A DNA stretch of 64,000 nt, taken from Sphingomonas sp. JC676. Its GTDB lineage: Bacteria > Pseudomonadota > Alphaproteobacteria > Sphingomonadales > Sphingomonadaceae. Shown piece by piece: positions 51,905 through 59,937 of the stretch (positions are counted from its first letter, which is position 1; the number at the start of each line of letters is the position of its first letter). The DNA is taken from positions 434,001 through 498,000 of the forward strand of contig NZ_JACTGR010000004.1 in NCBI RefSeq assembly GCF_014489075.1, written 5' to 3'. The notes beneath the pieces are model-generated. The model was not told the origin of the DNA and made no database searches. It saw only the letters and a list, made by a program, of their open reading frames with translations. The translations under genes were made by a program, and so were the position numbers.

Positions 51905-52534
51905 TCAATGAATCGCGCTCGGCTTGCGGGGCCCGCCGAGCGCGAGGGCCCTTGCCGCATACTCGTCCGCGAGGCGTCCAAGCGTTTCCGCGGTCGTCTT
52001 GTCGAAGCCGGCGCGCGCCAGGCGGTGCGCCCGGTCGGCTTGCATCCAAAGTTCCGCTGCCTGACTCGCGTCCGTAACGTCAACGAGGATATTGACCGCG
52101 CCGACCAGTTCGCCATTTTTCAAGATTGGAGTCGGGTAGGGCATGAAGGGCACCCGGGTACCATCGGGGCGTTCCGCTACGGCAGTCAGGCCTCTGATCG
52201 ACCGCCGCTCGCGGATCGCCGCAGCCATCGGGCATTCATCGTGCGGCAGGAACTCGCCGTCGTCGGTGAACAGTTTCCATGTAACGCACCAGCGGTCGGC
52301 ACGGAGGACCGGGGTGCGGCCCGCGAACTCTATGCAAGCCTCGTTGAAGTAAGTGACAAAGCCGTCGGCGTCGGTGACATAAAGCGGCGCGGCGATTTCA
52401 TCGAGCGCTACCAGAAGCTGCGGATCCCCATTTTCCAGAACGCCGAGCGCGCTATGGATGATGTCCTCCGGGCTCCTGAAATCAACGCCCATGTCAAACC
52501 CCGACTGCCCACCGCGAGCTGGAGAAGCGCGCAT
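51905..52534 (-). CDS. PAS-domain protein with helical tail
   Basis: The ~209-residue protein has one PAS domain (~30-150: LYVTDADGFVTYFNEACIEF and WKLFTDDGEFLPHDECPMA) followed by a helical tail, RAHRLARAGFDKTTAETLGR then LADEYAARALAL, similar to the two-helix small proteins in this window. The start is decided by the promoter: a GGAAC-N16-GGTT element ends at 52554, so the ATG at 52555 cannot be used; ATG 52534 with GGAG upstream fits (52492 is the alternative). It follows the hybrid kinase in the same direction and may modulate it. Confidence 0.82.
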   Translation of the reverse strand: MRASPARGGQSGFDMGVDFRSPEDIIHSALGVLENGDPQLLVALDEIAAPLYVTDADGFVTYFNEACIEFAGRTPVLRADRWCVTWKLFTDDGEFLPHDECPMAAAIRERRSIRGLTAVAERPDGTRVPFMPYPTPILKNGELVGAVNILVDVTDASQAAELWMQADRAHRLARAGFDKTTAETLGRLADEYAARALALGGPRKPSAIH

Positions 52535-52553
52535 CCATTCGCTCCGCTCTCGC

Positions 52554-52578
52554 AACCCTGTTGCGCGCGGATGGTTCC
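52554..52578 (-). promoter_or_regulatory. EcfG-like promoter of the PAS-domain gene
   Basis: Minus-strand GGAAC, 16 bases, GGTT. The -35-like box abuts the stop codon of the upstream kinase gene, giving the PAS gene its own stress-type promoter inside a likely operon. It rules out the longest start of the PAS gene. Confidence 0.62.
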
Positions 52579-54759
52579 CTATCCGGCACCATCCAGCGTG
52601 TCCCGGACCCTGGCGGCAAGGTCGCTGAACGTGAACGGCTTGGTAATCAGCTGGACGCCTTTGTCGAGACGTCCATGATGCACAATTGCATTGCGCGCGT
52701 AGCCGGTTGTGAACAGCACCTTCAGTGTCGGGACAAGCTTTCTCGCTTCGACGGCGACCTGCGCGCCGGTCATCCCGCCAGGCAGCACGACGTCTGTGAA
52801 CAGCAGATCGACCCGGGATTGCCGCTCCAGCAGGCGCAACGCCGACGGTCCGTCATGGGCTTCGACGACGCGGTACCCTAGCTCGCGCAGGCATTCGACC
52901 GAATAGGTCCGCACATCATCGTCGTCCTCAAGGACAAGAATGGTTTCCTCGGCGGCCCCTTCGGGAATCGGACCAATTTTCTCTGTCTCAACGTCGATTG
53001 CGGCGCGCATCAGCCTGGGCAGATAGATCTTGATCGTCGTGCCCTGACCGAGCTCCGAATAAATCTTCACATGTCCACCCGATTGCTTGACGAAACCGTA
53101 TACCTGGCTGAGGCCCAGACCCGTTCCTTTGCCGACCGGCTTGGTGGTAAAAAATGGCTCGAACACCTGGTCGAGCGTGGCGCCGTTCATGCCCACTCCG
53201 GTGTCTGAAACGGAGACCATGACATACTGGCCCGGAGCGACCTCGGTATGCACGGCCGCGTAGGCCTCGTCGATATGCGTGTTAGCCGTCTCGATGGTCA
53301 GCTTGCCGCCTTCCGGCATCGCGTCGCGAGCATTGACTGCAAGGTTGAGGATGGCCGCTTCCAGCTCATTGGCATCCACCTCGACCTGCCAGAGGCCCGC
53401 CGCCTGAACCGATTCGATCGACACCGCCTCGCCTAGGGTGCGCTGTAGGAGCTCCGACAGTCCCCCGACCAAAGTATTGAGGTTCGCGGGCTTCGGATCC
53501 AGCGGTTGGCGGCGGGAAAAGGCCAGCAGCCTCTGGGTAAGCGCGGCCGCGCGCTCGGCTCCCTTCATAGCGTGAGTCGCCGCGCGTTGCAGCCGCGGGG
53601 AGCCATCCTCGAGATTGCGATTCAATATGTCGAGATTGCCGATGATGACCTGAAGGAGGTTGTTGAAGTCGTGCGCGACGCCGCCCGTCAGCTGACCGAC
53701 CGCCTCCATCTTTTGTGATTGTCGCAGCGCCTCCTCATTGCGACGCAAGGCTTCGGTTCGTTCGGCGACCTGTTGTTCGAGCGTTGCGTTTAGTTCGCGC
53801 AAGGCCGCTTCGGCGCGTCGGCGCTGATCGAGCTCGCGCTGGGCAGATCGGCTCAGGTTGGCATTGTCGATCGCAACGCCCGCCTCGGCGGCAAGGCTGA
53901 TCATACCGCGCTCGGAGCTCTCGCTGAAAACGCCCACGGACGAGTGGCCGAAGAACAGACCGCCGAGAACCTCTCCGGAACGCGAGAACACCGGGACGGC
54001 GAGATAACTACGTACCGGGAGATGGCCGTCGGGCATGCCTGACCGCGGCGCGTTATGCCCGTAGCGCGCGTCCTGCGTAATGTCGTCCGAACGGACGATG
54101 CCCTCTCCGTTGAAGGTGGGCGCGAACACCGCGGTGTTACGCGGCATTGGAAACTTCTCGAATGCAGACCGCGGCGCGCCGGAGAGGGTGTAGAGCGTGT
54201 AGCTCTCGCCGGCATCGTTCTCGACATTGTAGAAGAAGGCACCGAACTGTGCGCCGCTTAGTTCAACACCGGCGTCGGTCACGGTCTGCACGAGGCGGTC
54301 CAGATCGGGCTCGCGGTTCAAGGCCGACCCAGCGCGTTGCAAGATGCCCAAGATGCGGGTTTCCTCATGGAGGGCACTTTCGGCGCGCTTCCAGTCGGTC
54401 CGGTCGCGGACGATTTTGACAAAGCCTTCAATTGGGCCGTCGCCGTCCCGGATCGGCGCCATCTCGCCGATCGCCCAGATTCGCTCTCCGTCCTTTCGGA
54501 TGCGCCAACCTTCCTGGCCGCCTTTCCCTGTGCGACGGGCGTCTTCGAACTCAGCGGCGAGGCGACCCGCTTTGATGTCCTCGGCGTCGAACAAGCGCTC
54601 GAGGCGCTCGCCTCGCATCTCTGCTTCTGTCCAGCCGAGAAGTCGTTCGGCCCCCGCGTTCCAGGAGACGACATCACCCTCCGGATCGAGGGTGATAATC
54701 CCGGTATCGACCGCACTATCGAGGATCGCCGACAGCGTCTTCGCGTTCAACTCAATCAT
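52579..54759 (-). CDS. PAS-GAF hybrid histidine kinase with receiver
   Basis: The kinase has 726 residues. PAS (~8-125, ITLDPEGDVVSWNAGAERLL), GAF (~140-300, LSGAQFGAFFYNVENDAG), coiled coil (~305-350), HisKA with GQLTGGVAHDFNNLLQVI, ATPase with ILNLAVNARDAMPEGGKL and GKGTGLGLSQVYGFVKQSGG, and a receiver with acceptor Asp in LLFTDVVLPGGM and Lys in LITKPFTFSDL. No membrane segment, so a cytosolic redox, light or small-ligand signal is likely. It resembles the kinase at 36180 in its core. The PAS protein gene follows directly. Confidence 0.94.
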   Translation of the reverse strand: MIELNAKTLSAILDSAVDTGIITLDPEGDVVSWNAGAERLLGWTEAEMRGERLERLFDAEDIKAGRLAAEFEDARRTGKGGQEGWRIRKDGERIWAIGEMAPIRDGDGPIEGFVKIVRDRTDWKRAESALHEETRILGILQRAGSALNREPDLDRLVQTVTDAGVELSGAQFGAFFYNVENDAGESYTLYTLSGAPRSAFEKFPMPRNTAVFAPTFNGEGIVRSDDITQDARYGHNAPRSGMPDGHLPVRSYLAVPVFSRSGEVLGGLFFGHSSVGVFSESSERGMISLAAEAGVAIDNANLSRSAQRELDQRRRAEAALRELNATLEQQVAERTEALRRNEEALRQSQKMEAVGQLTGGVAHDFNNLLQVIIGNLDILNRNLEDGSPRLQRAATHAMKGAERAAALTQRLLAFSRRQPLDPKPANLNTLVGGLSELLQRTLGEAVSIESVQAAGLWQVEVDANELEAAILNLAVNARDAMPEGGKLTIETANTHIDEAYAAVHTEVAPGQYVMVSVSDTGVGMNGATLDQVFEPFFTTKPVGKGTGLGLSQVYGFVKQSGGHVKIYSELGQGTTIKIYLPRLMRAAIDVETEKIGPIPEGAAEETILVLEDDDDVRTYSVECLRELGYRVVEAHDGPSALRLLERQSRVDLLFTDVVLPGGMTGAQVAVEARKLVPTLKVLFTTGYARNAIVHHGRLDKGVQLITKPFTFSDLAARVRDTLDGAG

Positions 54760-55284
54760 CTAGATTGTTCATGCAATCAGCACCCGCTCGATGTCCTATG
54801 GACACGACCATCATGGCCCAACGCTCAAAACGGAAAACGGTTGTTCGCCGCGGAGAATAATGGGCGCGGGGTCCGCTGCTTTGCAACACCGTCCGGGTGC
54901 CCGTCGGAATGGCGGCCCCGAGAGAACCTCGTATCAGCGTACGGGTCGAGCATTGTGTCTTGGGCCGAATTGCCCCCAGCGTGCATGGCAGCGTCGCAGG
55001 CCGACGAACAATAGGCCGCCCAATCGACCATAAAGCCGCCGCTTCTCGAAGGGGTCGCCGCCGGACGGTCGCATCGCGTACCGCCACGCTACCATTTCGG
55101 CGATGGCTCGGCCTGGCGAACTGCGCGTCCAAGCGTTGTAGGTTGGCGCCGGGCCCGCCAAGTCCTGCCTCGCCTTCACCTGACGTGCGGATTTGCAGTC
55201 GCGCGTCCTCCTCGGAATTGATAGGGATGTACCATGGAGACGCTATCCTATTCGAGAAGCAGTGGGGAGTCCTGAGCCAGGCTG
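54760..55284. other. Stretch of about 525 bases without a supported gene
   Basis: The stretch lies between the kinase start and the integrase fragment. Only short shadow frames are found; possibly the eroded 5' part of the integrase or element edge, but no homology is legible. Confidence 0.4.
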
Positions 55285-55818
55285 GTGGTGCTGCTTGCCG
55301 CCACCGGCGCGCGCTTCTCCCAGATTGCCCGGATGACCGTCGGCGACGTCCAACTGAGCCAGTCACGATTGATGATCCCGCAATCGTTCAAGGGTCGCAA
55401 GCGCACGCTCAGCTATATCCGCGTGCCCGTAGGCGCCGACACGATCGCCGCGATCGAGCCCGCCACGCGCGGTCGCAGCCCGTCCGCGCCGCTTCTTGAG
55501 CATTGGCGCCACAAGCAGGTCGGGCCGAACCAGTGGGAGCAGGTGGACCGCGGTCCCTGGGCTTCGTCCTCGGCGATGCTGTGGCCGTTCCACAAGGCCG
55601 TGGAGGATGCCGGGCTCAGCAGCGCGATCATCCCCTATGCGCTGCGGCATTCATCGATTGTGCGGGGGCTGCGCGCCGGACTGCCGATCCGGCTGGTTGC
55701 GGCGCTCCACGATACGTCGGTCGCGATGATCGAACGGCATTATTCGCGCTGGATTACCGAAGGCCTTGACGAGCTAATCGCGCGCGCTGTGGTTCCGATC
55801 GTCTCCAAGGCGGCATGA
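55285..55818 (+). pseudogene. Tyrosine recombinase/integrase, N-terminally truncated
   Basis: About 177 residues of the catalytic domain remain. LLAATGARFSQIARMTVGDV holds the first catalytic Arg, PYALRHSSIVRGLRAGLP the H-x-x-R pair, and AALHDTSVAMIERHYSRWI the final His and nucleophile Tyr. A stop codon lies just upstream in frame and no SAM-like N-terminal domain precedes it, so it is a relic. It marks a former integrated element; no attachment site or tRNA was found next to it. Confidence 0.78.
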
Positions 55819-56088
55819 GCCGCCTCCATATTTTGCCGCTACGCACCCGAATGCCACCATCCCGCCAGGTCACCGCCGTTATTTGAAGCCGTCATTGCCC
55901 GCTTCCATTTTACCGCACGTCGACCTTGCTGAGGCAGTACCGCCTAGGTCGTGCTCGATGCGCCTCGAAAGCTTAGGTAGAGTTCGTGACTTAGCCACCA
56001 CTCGGTTGTCCCAATGCTCCCGCGACGCCTGGGCGCTGTCGGATGCAGGACAACAGGCCGAATGGTTCTGCGCGATGACGGGGTTACC

Positions 56089-56313
56089 CTAACCTTTGCG
56101 TATGGTCACGATCCTAGAGGCGCCGCATAGCGCGCACGGGCCGGTGCTTCTCGCAAAGCCATCTGAACCGGCAAGTTCGCGCGCAGCCTGATTGGCCTGG
56201 CTTGGCCAGGGGAGCTCGAGCTTCTCCGCAATACATTCGTCACATGTTGCGTTGGGCGCTAGCCGCGCGATGAGTGCTCGCACGCGAGCTAGTACCGAAT
56301 TTTCCCCTCCCAT
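56089..56313 (-). CDS. Small CxxC...CxxC protein (putative zinc-binding), paralogue of 49237
   Basis: The 74-residue protein has VRALIARLAPNATCDECIAE, ANQAARELAGSDGFAR and CALCGASRIVTI. The Cys pairs and intervening helices align with the gene at 49237. I use the ATG before GGENSV; the frame extends to a TTG at 56349. No strong ribosome binding site is visible. It lies downstream of the integrase relic, on the opposite strand. Confidence 0.65.
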   Translation of the reverse strand: MGGENSVLARVRALIARLAPNATCDECIAEKLELPWPSQANQAARELAGSDGFARSTGPCALCGASRIVTIRKG

Positions 56314-56432
56314 TGTATTGCTATGGGAGAACAGGGCGGTTCCCCGCAATGGAATTCGGCGGCATGCATGTCACGCCGAACGCAATCTGAACCTGCGCTA
56401 GGCTGAGACCTCTTCCCCGAGCTTTCGCCACA

Positions 56433-58658
56433 CTAGGTCCAGGTGAGAATTACCCGTCCATTTGCCGGAACGCGAAAGTCGATGCGATCCGCGGAGCTGG
56501 TATGCGGCCGCAACGCATCTCCACCGACGGTGACGAGCCGTACGGTGGGGAGTTTGCGGCGTTTCCGGCGCACGACGCTCAACCCCGCCGTGCAGGTCTC
56601 ACCACCATCCAGGGTCAGAGTGAGGGCATTATCGCCGGTACGTTCGCGGGCGCGCACGAAATGGTCGCAGTAGAGGAGGAAGGGTGCGTCCTCGACCTGA
56701 TGAAAGGAGCGCGTCGCGAAGACCATTGCCGCGCCCGCGCCATAGACTTCCTGTCCAACCTGGCCCGCAAGCTGGCCGTCGGGATAGAGGTCCTCGATCG
56801 GAAAGGAGAGCTTGCGGTCGACATGCCCGTTCGTTTCGCGCTGCTTTGGCGAGATTGCTTCGGGAGGCAGCGCGTCGGGGTAATAGAACCAGGCGCGATC
56901 AAGGGCATATTTGCAATATTCGGCGATCAGCATGCGCGCCGCAGGCTCAAGGTCGGGACCACTATCGTCGAGATAATTCTCAAAGGCGGTATAGGCGTCG
57001 AAACATTCATAGATCGCCATGTACGGCGCATCCTGCAGGCAGGTCGCCCCAAGGAAGTTGCGGTAATGGACGGCCAGCTCGAGCTCGCTCTCCCAGATCT
57101 CGCAGTTGTGGAAGAAGCTGCCGAGATAGACATAGCTCTGTTCCAGGTACACGTCCTGGGAGGTGATCCGCCACAACCGCATGCAGGCCGCGGCGCCCCA
57201 TGCTGTGAGATTGGCCTGGTAATTGACGTTGAAGCGCAGGCCCATCGCGGCGTCGATCGCAGCACGCGCTTCGTCGAGAAAGCGCTTGTCGTCGGTCAGC
57301 TCGAAAGCCTGGAGCATGACCCAGGCGAAGACGCCCCCAACGTCGGTTTGGCCGCGCCCATCTGCCCCGGCAGTCTCGGTGATTACCGAGAAGTCTTTCA
57401 CACTATACTGGATCGGCCACCGGTACTTGAATCGGTGCGCGGCCTTGATGCCGAACTCGATGGACTTGAGAAACAGGGCGCGCGCCTCGGTGTCGCCGTC
57501 GAGCGCGAGCCGCCCGAGATTGAGCATCGGATGGTAGAGGTACCAGCTGTCGACAGCATCGGCGTCCTTGTCGTCGCCGACGTTCGGCAGGTAGCGCCGA
57601 AGCGTGTCGAGTTTGGTATCGTAGAACTTGCCGAGCCCGGCCTTGAACTCGGCTTCGAGCGGATGCGGCTCCCCGCACCACTTGCCCCAGTCGTGGATCG
57701 CCGCGACGATCGACATCTGGACCATGATGTCGGGATATTCGGCTGCGGTGTAGGGATGGACATAGCGATGGCCATAGTGGCGGATGGTGGCCTCGGGCGC
57801 CTCGTCCAGGTCGCGCAAGGTGCGTTCGGCGCGATCGATCCAGTCCCGATACTCGGTGCGCGGCAAGTCGAGCATCTTATAGGCGACGCCGAGCATCTGC
57901 AGGAACTGGCGCGCCGACTCCCGCTCCTCCGAGTTGGTCTCGTGCCGGAAGACCAGGATCGCATCGGACAAGGTCAGTTCGACGCCTGCGGCCAGCGGCT
58001 GGGTCGGCGGCGTACCGCTTTGGGTCGGCGTAGGTGGCAGGTAGCCCAGTTCTGGCCACACCCCTCCGACCGCGCCATCCGGACTGGTCTTGGTCGCGCG
58101 GTAGAATGGATTCATCGCGGTCAGGTTCTGGAAATAGAGGACATTCCCGAAGGCGGGCTCCTCCAACCGGAAATAGAGCAGGCCCGAATTGAGACCGCGC
58201 TGGCCCGCTTCCACTGTTCCGACCGAGCCGAGCGGATCGTCATCGTTGTCAAGCGGGTACAAGTCACGCGGCAGGAACGGCACAAGCAAGGACGCCGAAG
58301 GGGTGAGCGTCACCGTCAGGCGTAGATTCTCGAGCGCATCGCCGCCCGTGCGCAGGGTGATCATGTGTTCGCCGATTACACTCGACACGCGCAGGCGGAT
58401 CGCCTCGCCCGCTCCGGGCTTTAGCTTCGTCACTTCGTAGTCATCGGCGAGAAAGGCAGCGCGGAGCGCAAGCCCACCGCGCCCAGGGCGGCGGATCAAG
58501 GCCCAAACCGAATCCCGGCTGCGCACCATCTCAACGTCGAGCGCTCCGACCGCGCAATTCGCAATCTTCTTGGTCGAGCCCTCGGCGAGCGCTCGGCGCA
58601 AGGCGAGGACAAACGGTGTCGCGCTGAAGTTCTTCGGTTGGAGAGCAGTCGTCGCCAT
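56433..58658 (-). CDS. Uncharacterised ~740-residue protein, probably helical-toroid carbohydrate-active (locus B copy)
   Basis: The 741-residue protein aligns end to end with the product of 37978-40197: beta-rich first third, helical toroid (YGHRYVHPYTAAEYPDIMVQ, DSWYLYHPMLNLG, FNVNYQANLTAWGAA, FFHNCEIWESELELAVHYRN) and beta C-terminus ending VPANGRVILTWT. Aromatic and acidic loop residues are kept, which suggests both copies are active. The start is an ATG with AGGGGA upstream and an EcfG-like element 39 nt before it; a longer frame to 58946 crosses that promoter and is rejected. It is divergent from the SDR-GH130 pair. Family unknown to me. Confidence 0.85.
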   Translation of the reverse strand: MATTALQPKNFSATPFVLALRRALAEGSTKKIANCAVGALDVEMVRSRDSVWALIRRPGRGGLALRAAFLADDYEVTKLKPGAGEAIRLRVSSVIGEHMITLRTGGDALENLRLTVTLTPSASLLVPFLPRDLYPLDNDDDPLGSVGTVEAGQRGLNSGLLYFRLEEPAFGNVLYFQNLTAMNPFYRATKTSPDGAVGGVWPELGYLPPTPTQSGTPPTQPLAAGVELTLSDAILVFRHETNSEERESARQFLQMLGVAYKMLDLPRTEYRDWIDRAERTLRDLDEAPEATIRHYGHRYVHPYTAAEYPDIMVQMSIVAAIHDWGKWCGEPHPLEAEFKAGLGKFYDTKLDTLRRYLPNVGDDKDADAVDSWYLYHPMLNLGRLALDGDTEARALFLKSIEFGIKAAHRFKYRWPIQYSVKDFSVITETAGADGRGQTDVGGVFAWVMLQAFELTDDKRFLDEARAAIDAAMGLRFNVNYQANLTAWGAAACMRLWRITSQDVYLEQSYVYLGSFFHNCEIWESELELAVHYRNFLGATCLQDAPYMAIYECFDAYTAFENYLDDSGPDLEPAARMLIAEYCKYALDRAWFYYPDALPPEAISPKQRETNGHVDRKLSFPIEDLYPDGQLAGQVGQEVYGAGAAMVFATRSFHQVEDAPFLLYCDHFVRARERTGDNALTLTLDGGETCTAGLSVVRRKRRKLPTVRLVTVGGDALRPHTSSADRIDFRVPANGRVILTWT

Positions 58659-58697
58659 TTCTTGTTCCCCTGAAAGCACCGCCGATTGCAGCCGGAG

Positions 58698-58722
58698 AAC
58701 AGCGGTTCGAGACCGATGTTCC
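58698..58722 (-). promoter_or_regulatory. EcfG-like promoter of the locus B unknown gene
   Basis: Minus-strand GGAAC, 16 bases, TGTT; the only one of the eight with T instead of G at the first -10-like base. Its distance to the ATG (39 nt) matches the locus A copy (37 nt). Confidence 0.6.
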
Positions 58723-58783
58723 ACGCGCGGCTGCCGTCCTTGACGCAGGTTAGGTAGTTTCTTTCGGAGAATGGCCTGCTGCC

Positions 58784-58808
58784 GGAACGGGTGGCCCCGC
58801 CATCGGTT
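58784..58808 (+). promoter_or_regulatory. EcfG-like promoter of the small hydrophilic protein
   Basis: Plus-strand GGAAC, 16 bases, GGTT, 28 nt before the ATG at 58837. Back to back with the minus-strand element at 58698. Confidence 0.68.
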
Positions 58809-58836
58809 TGTTCCGCTCAGGAAAGTGGAGGCGGAT

Positions 58837-59049
58837 ATGGCAGACAAGCAGGCGATGCAGGCGGACGGCGACACCAAGCGCAGCGCCCCCGATGGGGTCG
58901 AAACGCCAGCGTCAAAGGGCGAGAGCCAGGGCGGTGCGTATCCCAATCCGCATACCGGCGGCGATGGCGGTCATTTCGATGGCGGGCAGAGCCACAAGGA
59001 CTATGAAGGTCCTGAAAATCCGAATGCCACCACCGGCTCCGATCAATAG
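58837..59049 (+). CDS. Small hydrophilic, disordered protein
   Basis: The 70-residue protein is rich in Gly, Asp, Asn, Ser and Pro with no hydrophobic core: MADKQAMQADGDTKRSAPDG and NPHTGGDGGHFDGGQSHKDY. GGAGG is six bases before the ATG and an EcfG-like promoter just upstream. The composition resembles stress or desiccation-type hydrophilic proteins; that is inference. It lies between the divergent carbohydrate gene and the SDR of locus B. Confidence 0.8.
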   Translation: MADKQAMQADGDTKRSAPDGVETPASKGESQGGAYPNPHTGGDGGHFDGGQSHKDYEGPENPNATTGSDQ

Positions 59050-59108
59050 CACCGAGAGACCGCCGCGGGCATTCTCCTGCGTAATTCCCTTTGATCTCAG
59101 CTCCTGTC

Positions 59109-59133
59109 GGAACTCCTTACGCGGCATGGGGTT
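59109..59133 (+). promoter_or_regulatory. EcfG-like promoter of the SDR-GH130 pair (locus B)
   Basis: Plus-strand GGAAC, 16 bases, GGTT, 21 nt before the ATG at 59155, with AGGGAGA between as ribosome binding site. Confidence 0.65.
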
Positions 59134-59154
59134 CGAGCGGCGAGGGAGAATTTC

Positions 59155-59937
59155 ATGTCAATCCTAGCCGACCCGCCCGCCCGTAGCCTTTCCGACGCAC
59201 ATACCGCCATGCCGAGCCTCAAGGGGCGCAAGGCAATCGTCACCGGCGGTACCACGGGGATTGGGCGGGCCATTGCTACGCTGCTTGCGTCCGAGGGCGT
59301 TGACGTTTTCGTCTGCGGTCGAGACCCCCAGCACCTCCAGGATGGACTCGAACGCATCCGTGAGGTCGGCAAGGGCAATGGCATTGCGATCGACTTGGCA
59401 GAGATAGACGGTGTCGATCGTTTTGTGCAGGCGGCAAGGGACTATTTCGGCGACTTCGATATCGCAATCGTGAACGCTGCGATTCCGGCGCAGGGCGTCA
59501 CCAAGATGAGCGCCGACGAACTCCGCTATGCGATCGCTACCGACTTCACTGCCTATCTCACGACAGCCCATGCCGCAGCGGAGGTTTTGAAGGACAAAGG
59601 TGACATCGTCTTCATCGGTTCTGTCGCTGCCCATATCCTGGGTGGAGATTCCAGCGTCTATGCCGGCATGAAGGCAGGCGTCGCCGGCTTTGCCGAAGCG
59701 CTCCGCAAGGAGCTGGCTCCAAAGGGAATCAAGGTCTGCAACGTCGAGCCTGCCAAGACCGGCGCCGACTTCCAGTATCCGAGCTTCACGGCGGAGGAGC
59801 AGGCGGAGGAAAATCGCAAGGAAACGATGTTGCGCGCGGAGGACATCGCAGTCGCGGTCCACTTCGTCCTCACTCAGGCGCGCCGCGCCAACGTCCAGCA
59901 GGTGGTGATCGCGCCGCGCGCGCGAGGTGAGGAATGA
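59155..59937 (+). CDS. SDR-family oxidoreductase (locus B)
   Basis: The 260-residue SDR has AIVTGGTTGIGRAIATLLAS as the cofactor loop, VNAAIPAQGVTKMSADELRY and catalytic IGSVAAHILGGDSSVYAGMK (Ser and Tyr-x-x-x-Lys). It is related to the two SDRs of locus A (same G-S-[IV]-x-x-x-I and FAEALRKEL segments). AGGGAGA upstream of the ATG. Its stop overlaps the GH130-like start as ATGA, so the two proteins are made together. Confidence 0.9.
   Translation: MSILADPPARSLSDAHTAMPSLKGRKAIVTGGTTGIGRAIATLLASEGVDVFVCGRDPQHLQDGLERIREVGKGNGIAIDLAEIDGVDRFVQAARDYFGDFDIAIVNAAIPAQGVTKMSADELRYAIATDFTAYLTTAHAAAEVLKDKGDIVFIGSVAAHILGGDSSVYAGMKAGVAGFAEALRKELAPKGIKVCNVEPAKTGADFQYPSFTAEEQAEENRKETMLRAEDIAVAVHFVLTQARRANVQQVVIAPRARGEE

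Noticed and set aside
51905-52555. ATG at 52555 as start of the PAS gene
   Set aside because: It lies inside the -10-like box of the promoter element at 52554-52578.
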